A DNA stretch of 13,753 nt from Thauera sp. (GTDB lineage Bacteria > Pseudomonadota > Gammaproteobacteria > Burkholderiales > Rhodocyclaceae): contig DMCZ01000215.1 in the NCBI GenBank assembly GCA_003446655.1, forward strand, positions 1 through 13,753. Direction: 5' to 3'. Made by a program: the position numbers and the translations under genes. The number at the start of each line of letters is the position of its first letter. Position 1 is the first letter of the stretch. Shown piece by piece: positions 6,876 through 13,753 of this stretch. The notes beneath the pieces were generated by a model. That model ran no database searches, was not told where the DNA came from, and worked only from the letters and a program-made list of their open reading frames with translations.

Positions 6876-7549
<674 letters not shown>

Positions 7550-7553
<4 letters not shown>

Positions 7554-8269
7554 GATCTGAACAGCCTCGTGTATTGGGTTTCGTGCCGGCTGCTGGCGAT
7601 CGCCAGGCCGGGGGTGTAATTGCTCCAGCGCGCCTCGGGCAGGCACAGCGCGGACTCGACCAGCGCCGGGATGCGCGCGCCGAGTCCGGCGAGCAGGCGC
7701 TGGCCGGCGCTCTGGCCGATCGGCACCGCCTTTACCGCCGCCATCACCTGGTTCTCGGCCCAGGCCCACAGATAGGCGGCCAGCGCCTGGTCGTCCGTTA
7801 CCTGCCAGGCCGCGGCGGCAGCCGACCAGGCGGTGGGAAAGCACGGCGTGTCGATCGCCAGCAGGCGCGCGCGCCAGCCCGGCAAGGCGGCGAAGGCGTC
7901 CAGTTCGGCGAGCAGCTTCACCAGCGACCAGCCCATCTGCACCGTCTCGGCGCGCAGCTCGCTCGTCTCTCGGCTGGCGAGGAAATCTGCGTTGAGGCGC
8001 ATGACCTCGCCGTCTTCACCTGCGCGCCAGGCCGCGAGCTGGCGCGCCAGCAGCGGCGCCTCGAAGCGCGCCAGGCTCCACGTCAGCACGTCGCCGATCC
8101 ACGCCGCGGCGTCGGCTTCGTTGCGCACGGCCCCGCTCTCCACCGCCCACTCCAGGCCCTGCGAGTAGGTATAGGCGCCCACCGGCAGCGCCGGACTGGC
8201 GAGCTGCAGCAGGCGCACCAGGGGCAGGAGGCCGGGAGCCGAAGGAGCGGGCACCATGGCGGCGCTCAC
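7550..8269 (-). CDS. ureF: Urease accessory protein UreF
   Basis: A 239-residue helical accessory protein that bridges UreD and UreG in the maturation complex and gates GTP use. The family segment [16 protein letters not shown] is at 25-40 and [16 protein letters not shown] follows a short acidic linker. The GTG start at 8269 overlaps the ureE stop as GTGA, matching the ATGA overlap at its other end. An ATG at 8257 would shorten it by four residues and cannot be excluded, since neither site has a strong Shine-Dalgarno. Confidence 0.95.
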
Positions 8270-8832
8270 TGCCCGGCCATCAGGTGGATGCGTGCGCCGC
8301 TGCCGTCGCCGGGGTGCTGGTGGCCGGGGGCGTAGGCGCCGGCCTCGGGCTCGAAGGGCGCGCGCAGCGAACTGACCAGCGCGCCCAGCCCTACCAGCAT
8401 GCCTTCGAGCACATGGTCGGCCTGCAGGCGCAGCCAGTCGCCGCCGGCGTCGCGCCCGACCTGCACGGCGACGTGGCGGTTGCCGAGGTGGAAGGCGGCG
8501 CGCGCCAGCTCGGTGGGCGTCGCGCAGCGCGCCTCGAGCAGATCCTCGGCGGCGGCGCGCACGACGACGACGCGGCCGTCGCGCGCACGCAGCTTCTGGC
8601 CGTCGCGCAGGATGGTCCCGCGTGGCAGGAAGAGGCCGGTCTCCACGCCCGACGCGAGCCGGGTACGCAGACGGCTCTTGGTACGGGCGTTGAAGTCGAG
8701 TTCGAGGGTGTCGGTCGCCGGCAGGTCGCCGTCGTACAGGGCCTCGATCAGCAGCACCTCGGGCGTGGGGGCGGGCGCCGGCACGGCCGGCGGCATCACG
8801 AAGTCGGCGAGGATGTCATTGGTCATCGGCAT
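8266..8832 (-). CDS. ureE: Urease accessory nickel chaperone UreE
   Basis: A 188-residue metallochaperone that delivers nickel to UreG. The N-terminal domain runs to about residue 90 ([20 protein letters not shown] at 43-62, the strand-rich peptide-binding part) and the metal-binding domain carries HLGNRH at 115-120 and [11 protein letters not shown] at 136-146. The C-terminal tail has only three histidines ([14 protein letters not shown], 170-183), far fewer than the His-rich tail of Klebsiella UreE. The N-terminus has an extra Pro/Ala-rich stretch at 14-24. ATG 8832 has GGAG ten bases upstream; ATG 8826 is the alternative. ureC lies 56 bp upstream. Confidence 0.95.
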   Translation of the reverse strand: MPMTNDILADFVMPPAVPAPAPTPEVLLIEALYDGDLPATDTLELDFNARTKSRLRTRLASGVETGLFLPRGTILRDGQKLRARDGRVVVVRAAAEDLLEARCATPTELARAAFHLGNRHVAVQVGRDAGGDWLRLQADHVLEGMLVGLGALVSSLRAPFEPEAGAYAPGHQHPGDGSGARIHLMAGQ

Positions 8833-8888
8833 GGTCGGGAAACTCCAGGATTGGGGCGAGCGCGTGGCACGTGCGGGGCGGTTCCGCC

Positions 8889-10639
<1,751 letters not shown>

Positions 10640-10640
<1 letters not shown>

Positions 10641-10945
10641 CACAGCGCTCCCATGACCAGGCCGTTGAAGCCATACACCTCGCGCTCGCCATCGAGCGCC
10701 AGCAGCTCCACGGTGCGCGACTGCCCGGGCTCGAAGCGCACCGCGGTGCCGGCGGCGATGTTGAGCCGGAAGCCGCGCGCCGCGCCGCGGTCGAAGTCGA
10801 GCGCGGTGTTGGTCTCGGCGAAGTGGTAGTGCGAGCCGACCTGGATCGGGCGGTCGCCGGTGTTGGTCACCACCACCGTCAGCGTGGCACGGCCGGCGTT
10901 GAGTTCAATATCGCCGTCGGCGACGAAGTATTCTCCGGGGATCAT
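10640..10945 (-). CDS. ureB: Urease subunit beta
   Basis: A 101-residue structural subunit that packs on UreC in the (UreABC)3 enzyme. It starts MIPGEY, as most bacterial beta subunits do, and contains [10 protein letters not shown] (37-46) and [16 protein letters not shown] (66-81). ATG 10945 follows GGGAGAGGAATGA, a strong ribosome binding region. The stop codon overlaps the ureC start. A 184-bp gap separates it from ureA, which is unusual for these genes. Confidence 0.97.
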
Positions 10946-11129
10946 TCATTCCTCTCCCAATGGCAGCGAGGCGTGTCGATCACACGATGCGGTAGCGATC
11001 GTCATGTCGGGTGTTTGCATAGCAGGCGAGGACTGTCCGAGCCCGCAGGGCGAGTTCCGCAGCCTGCGGCGCAAATACCCGGCGTGGCGATTGCGGTCAG
11101 CACGCGAAAAGGCAACATTTCCAGGTACC
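10946..11129. other. Long ureA-ureB intergenic segment, possible interspersed repeat
   Basis: These 184 bp interrupt what is usually a nearly contiguous ureA-ureB pair. No good gene is seen: a 38-codon minus-strand frame (ATG 11118) has no ribosome binding site. The segment 11026-11070 holds short dyads, including ggac-t-gtcc and ccgcag-c-ctgcgg (11057-11069). From memory it resembles the dispersed gactgt..gagc..gcgagtt.cgcag motif seen between genes in many betaproteobacteria, so it may be a small interspersed element. It could also carry a second promoter for ureB onward. Confidence 0.4.
11057..11069. repeat. 6-bp dyad between ureA and ureB
   Basis: Arms ccgcag and ctgcgg are perfect and separated by a single base. 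The spacing suits either a tight 5-bp hairpin or a symmetric protein-binding site. It lies 61 bases after the ureA stop in the transcribed direction, and no T-run follows on that strand. Confidence 0.3.
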
Positions 11130-11432
11130 TCAGACGATCGGGTTGTGCACCGTGACCAGCTTCGTCCCGTCCGGAAACGTCGCCTCCACCTGGATGTCCG
11201 GGATCATCTCCGCCACCCCCTCCATCACCTCCTCGCGCGTCAGCAGCGTGGCGCCGTAGCTCATCAGCTCCGCCACCGTGCGCCCGTCACGCGCGCCCTC
11301 GAGGACCGCGCAGGTGATCAGCGCCACCGCCTCCGGGTAATTCAGCCGCAGTCCGCGCGCCCGCCGGCGCTCGGCCAGCAGGCCGGCGGTGAAGATCAGC
11401 AGCTTGTCCTTCTCGCGTGGTGTCAGTTCCAT
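11130..11432 (-). CDS. ureA: Urease subunit gamma
   Basis: The 100-residue small structural subunit of urease. It begins [16 protein letters not shown], the usual start of bacterial gamma subunits, with NYPEAVALI at 31-39, [13 protein letters not shown] at 45-57 and the C-terminal [18 protein letters not shown] at 82-99. ATG 11432 has a very strong AAGGAG five or so bases upstream, the best ribosome binding site in the cluster. It lies 94 bp downstream of ureD. Confidence 0.98.
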   Translation of the reverse strand: MELTPREKDKLLIFTAGLLAERRRARGLRLNYPEAVALITCAVLEGARDGRTVAELMSYGATLLTREEVMEGVAEMIPDIQVEATFPDGTKLVTVHNPIV

Positions 11433-11526
11433 TTCCTCTCCTTACGATGCGGCCAGCCTCGTCACCGCCGCCATCCGCCACCCCGCGGACACCGGACCAG
11501 CCGGCTGCGCGGGGAGCACGCACTCC

Positions 11527-12396
11527 TCACGTATGCCAGATCCGCGGGACCTGCATCTCCCGGCCAGCCACCTGCGGACGCACCGCGCTCCACAGCCGTG
11601 TCAGCCAAGCCCGCCCCGGCTCGCAGGCTGGCCCGAGCCAGCGCGCCACCAGCAGACCGGGCAACAAGCTCACCGCCCCGCGCCCGACCGTCGGCTCGAT
11701 CGCCCGCCAGGCCTCAAGCAAGCCCGCATCACAATTCGGCGCGGCGACCAGCAGGGTCGCGCTCACCGGCGCGCCGTCCAGACCCACCGCTGCGTCCAGC
11801 AAAGCCGAGCCACCACCGAGCACACCGCGCTCGAGCCATACCGGCCTGCCGTCGCGACAGACGCGCGTGCGCAGCGCAAGCTCGCCACGCGTGAAGCGCT
11901 CGCCCGCACCGGTGCGCCCGAGGCACAGCATCTCTGCCCCGACGAAGACCGCCGAACCGGCAAGCTCGACCTCGGTGGCGAGCGTGCCGAGCGCGCCGTC
12001 GAACACGATGCTCTCCTGCGGCAGGAACTCGCAGACGCCGCCCTCGGCCACGCGGATGCGCTGCACCAGGCTGCCCGCCGCGCCTGCGCTGCGGTACCAC
12101 TTGCCGGCCCCCGGCGTGGTCAGAAGCACATGCGCCTGGGGGCCGAGCGCCAGCGTCAGCCCCAGCCGGTCGCCGCCGGCGATGCCCGCCGGCGGATGCA
12201 CCAGAAGGGTGTGGCACACGGCATCGCCTTCCGGATACAGGGGACGCTGAACCACCAGCGGCCCCCGATGCGCGCGCTCGACGAGGGCCGTGCGGTCGCC
12301 GCGGCGTTCATAGACGAGACGCAGCTCGGCGCGCCAGCCAGCGTCGGCGTCATCGCACGGGAAATCGGCAAGAGGGACTTCGGCAACCGCGTTCAT
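11527..12396 (-). CDS. ureD: Urease accessory protein UreD
   Basis: A 289-residue scaffold that binds apo-urease and carries nickel through an internal channel to the active site, working with UreF and UreG. Family motifs are VVQRPLYPEGDAVCHTLLVH (48-67), HPPAGIAGGDRL (67-78), TTPGAGKWYRS (93-103) and FLPQESIVFDGA (124-135). ATG 12396 opens the urease cluster. Its ribosome binding site is weak (cagg about 8 bases upstream). The 94 bp before ureA show no gene. Confidence 0.96.
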   Translation of the reverse strand: MNAVAEVPLADFPCDDADAGWRAELRLVYERRGDRTALVERAHRGPLVVQRPLYPEGDAVCHTLLVHPPAGIAGGDRLGLTLALGPQAHVLLTTPGAGKWYRSAGAAGSLVQRIRVAEGGVCEFLPQESIVFDGALGTLATEVELAGSAVFVGAEMLCLGRTGAGERFTRGELALRTRVCRDGRPVWLERGVLGGGSALLDAAVGLDGAPVSATLLVAAPNCDAGLLEAWRAIEPTVGRGAVSLLPGLLVARWLGPACEPGRAWLTRLWSAVRPQVAGREMQVPRIWHT

Positions 12397-12433
12397 GCGC
12401 AGCCTGAAGCAAGCTGCGGGCCATGTCGCCAGT

Positions 12434-12448
12434 ACGGATGCTATCCGT
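12434..12448. repeat. 6-bp dyad 38 bases upstream of ureD
   Basis: Perfect arms acggat (12434-12439) and atccgt (12443-12448) flank gct. A further atccgg copy lies four bases beyond, at 12452-12457. The position just before ureD is suitable for a regulator-binding site or a leader hairpin. Function is inference. Confidence 0.35.
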
Positions 12449-12586
12449 CTGATCCGGAATGGATTGTCGACACTACAGACGCGTCAACGGCGCCTTTCGA
12501 CCGGGTCTCGTCGCGGATGGCGCAGGGGACATGCACCAGGAAGAGGCATGTACGGAAACAGGCACCATTGCAGTGCATCAGCAGGC

Positions 12587-12611
12587 CGAGGCCCGCGCAA
12601 CGGGGGCCTCG
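12587..12611 (-). terminator. Hairpin downstream of the OpgB-like gene
   Basis: Perfect 8-base arms cgaggccc (12587-12594) and gggcctcg (12604-12611) enclose a 9-base loop, starting 43 bases after the OpgB-like stop on the minus strand. The GC-rich stem suggests an end-of-transcript structure that separates this gene from the urease cluster. It lacks a T-tract, so it may be a processing end or a Rho-dependent site. Confidence 0.4.
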
Positions 12612-12653
12612 CGACGCCGGGGCGGTGCCGAGCCGCCTGCAGCACGGAATGGT

Positions 12654-13753
12654 TCAGGGCGCAGCGGGCGTCAAGCCCATCGCCGCATTGCCGGCGATCT
12701 CGACCCCGGCCGGCCCCTCCCTACGCAATGCCGGCACACCGCCCACAGCCGGCAGCGGCGCGGATTCGGGCTCCGTTTCGGGCAGCGGTTCCCACAGCGC
12801 GCGGTAGGTGGCGCTGTAGTCGAGCAGCTTCTCCGCCATGCGGTCGACATGGTCCGGCGGTCGCGGCGCGCGCACCGGACCGATCGCGGAATAGCCCAGC
12901 CCGGCACGCCCGCCCTTCACCTGCAGGCCGATGAGGTCGAGCATGGTCGGCAGCATGTCGAAGTGCGTCACCTCGCGGGTATTGGCCGTGAGCTTCGGGT
13001 TGTCGTTGATCAGCATGTTGAAGACGCGGCGCTCGGGGTTGGTCACCAGTTTGTCGTAGGAGGTGTTACCCATGGCGAGGTGGTCGCCCTGCACCACGAT
13101 GGCCACCCGATCCAGCCAGCCACGGGCGATGATGTACTCGACGAATTCGGCGACCAGGTCCGCCGTGCACTCGACGATGCCCTCGAAATCCTCGTGACCG
13201 CGACGCGAACATTCAGGCGAGAGGTGACCGTAGGGGTGATGAGTATCGACGGTGAGCACGTTGAGGTTGAAGGGCTTGCGCGACTTCATCAGCTGGTCGA
13301 GCTCGGCACGCGCGCGACGGAACAGGGCATCATCGCGCAGGCCCCAGCCGCTCATGCCGGCAGGCGGCTCGCCGGCGGCGATCCATTCCTCGCGCCCCAT
13401 GACGCGCGCGTAGCGGTGGTCGTGGAAGAACTTGCCGACACCGGCAAAGACGAGGCTCGATCCGTTCAGGAACACGTTGCGATAACCCTGGGCGGCGAGG
13501 ATGTCGCCCAGGCAGTGGGCGCGCGGCAGATAGCGCTCGACGCGCTCGCCGACATCGTTGCCGCTGAACATGGCGATCGACTTCAAGGGCACACCGCACT
13601 GGGTGGACACCAGGCTGGCGATGGTGAAGTGCGCGCCCATCAGCTCACGATAGCTGTCGAAGGACACCACGCCGGGCAGGGTCTTCAAGGCGTTTAGCCG
13701 TTGCAGCAGGTCGCGACCGAAGAGCGCCGGGTCGGAATAGGTGTTCTCCAGGC
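12654..13753 (-). CDS. OpgB-like phosphoglycerol transferase, sulfatase/LTA synthase family (N-terminus missing)
   Basis: About 365 C-terminal residues are visible and the frame runs off the right edge, so the N-terminal membrane segments lie outside. The catalytic alkaline-phosphatase-type domain is nearly complete from LENTYSDP onward. Numbering from the first visible residue, HFTIASLVSTQCGVPL (41-56) holds the probable Thr43 nucleophile, LTVDTHHPYG is at 166-175 and GDHLAMGNT at 222-230, which supply metal ligands. These segments closely resemble E. coli OpgB (MdoB), which moves phosphoglycerol from phosphatidylglycerol to osmoregulated periplasmic glucans. The tail (residues 320-365) is Pro/Ala/Glu-rich and probably disordered. 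A TTG-initiated shorter frame at 13688 is not a real start, because homology continues upstream. It could be another LTA-synthase-like enzyme acting on a different acceptor. Confidence 0.85.
   Translation of the reverse strand, partial: LENTYSDPALFGRDLLQRLNALKTLPGVVSFDSYRELMGAHFTIASLVSTQCGVPLKSIAMFSGNDVGERVERYLPRAHCLGDILAAQGYRNVFLNGSSLVFAGVGKFFHDHRYARVMGREEWIAAGEPPAGMSGWGLRDDALFRRARAELDQLMKSRKPFNLNVLTVDTHHPYGHLSPECSRRGHEDFEGIVECTADLVAEFVEYIIARGWLDRVAIVVQGDHLAMGNTSYDKLVTNPERRVFNMLINDNPKLTANTREVTHFDMLPTMLDLIGLQVKGGRAGLGYSAIGPVRAPRPPDHVDRMAEKLLDYSATYRALWEPLPETEPESAPLPAVGGVPALRREGPAGVEIAGNAAMGLTPAAP

Larger units (their letters stand above)
12397..12653 (-). promoter_or_regulatory. Leader/promoter region of the urease cluster
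   Basis: This 257-bp gap lies between the OpgB-like stop and the ureD start, both on the minus strand, and is the obvious place for the urease promoter. On the minus strand TTGACG (about 12489-12484) is a -35-like box, but no good -10 lies 16-18 bases further. I found no sigma-54 site of the GG-N10-GC type with correct spacing. Two inverted repeats, 12434-12448 and 12587-12611, are listed separately. Confidence 0.4.

Noticed and set aside
11004..11118. 38-codon minus-strand frame between ureA and ureB
   Set aside because: It has no ribosome binding site, a biased composition and no recognisable family.
12397..12653. Sigma-54 (NtrC-type) promoter upstream of ureD
   Set aside because: The closest minus-strand match, tggtgcatgtcccctgc, has the GC element two bases too far from GG.
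11389..12807. 472-codon plus-strand open frame opposite ureD
   Set aside because: It covers ureD in antisense, has Arg/Pro/Ala-rich low-complexity content and no ribosome binding site or known motif.
12654..13688. Reading the OpgB-like gene as complete with a TTG start at 13688
   Set aside because: The frame stays open to the window edge and encodes LENTYSDP, which matches the conserved start of the catalytic domain, so the gene is truncated by the window.

Overview
The window reads as a contig from a GC-rich proteobacterium. Gene content (urease structural and accessory genes with a UreJ/HupE permease, a DctPQM TRAP transporter, an OpgB-like transferase) and base composition fit a betaproteobacterium. 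The Rhodocyclales (Thauera/Azoarcus-like) are my best guess, but this is inference and no marker gene is present. The first 19 bases are almost identical to the Nextera/Tn5 mosaic-end adapter, so the left edge is a contig end carrying library sequence. Biological sequence starts near base 20.

Layout. Bases 20-395 (minus strand) hold a truncated YciA-type acyl-CoA thioesterase. A 212-bp divergent gap with several inverted repeats separates it from a patatin-like phospholipase (608-1660, plus). Convergent to that is an adenine/adenosine deaminase (1694-2698, minus), preceded on the same strand by a 69-residue protein of unknown function (2802-3011). A 239-bp divergent gap leads into a complete TRAP transporter operon, dctP-dctQ-dctM (3251-6150, plus), with a strong GC hairpin between dctP and dctQ.

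From 6221 to 12396, all on the minus strand, lies a complete urease cluster in transcription order ureD-ureA-ureB-ureC-ureE-ureF-ureG-ureJ. UreA, UreB and UreC form the nickel enzyme. UreD, UreF and UreG build its nickel site with nickel supplied through UreE, and UreJ is a likely nickel permease. The order is tight from ureB to ureF/ureG (TGATG, GTGA and ATGA overlaps), while ureA is separated from ureB by an unusual 184 bp. All catalytic residues of UreC are present, and it carries an Ala-rich insertion of about 16 residues. Upstream of ureD, on the same strand, is the C-terminal part of an OpgB-like phosphoglycerol transferase that runs off the right edge.

How the genes fit together: adenine deaminase and urease both release ammonia from nitrogen compounds, and TRAP transporters scavenge organic acids, so the region looks like nutrient-acquisition functions set side by side. 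No direct link between the modules is shown by the sequence. I found no clear evidence of a new multi-gene system. The most notable items are interleaved inverted repeats at 481-520, the dctP-dctQ hairpin with a seven-codon ORF abutting dctQ, the UreC insertion, and the sequence wedged between ureA and ureB.
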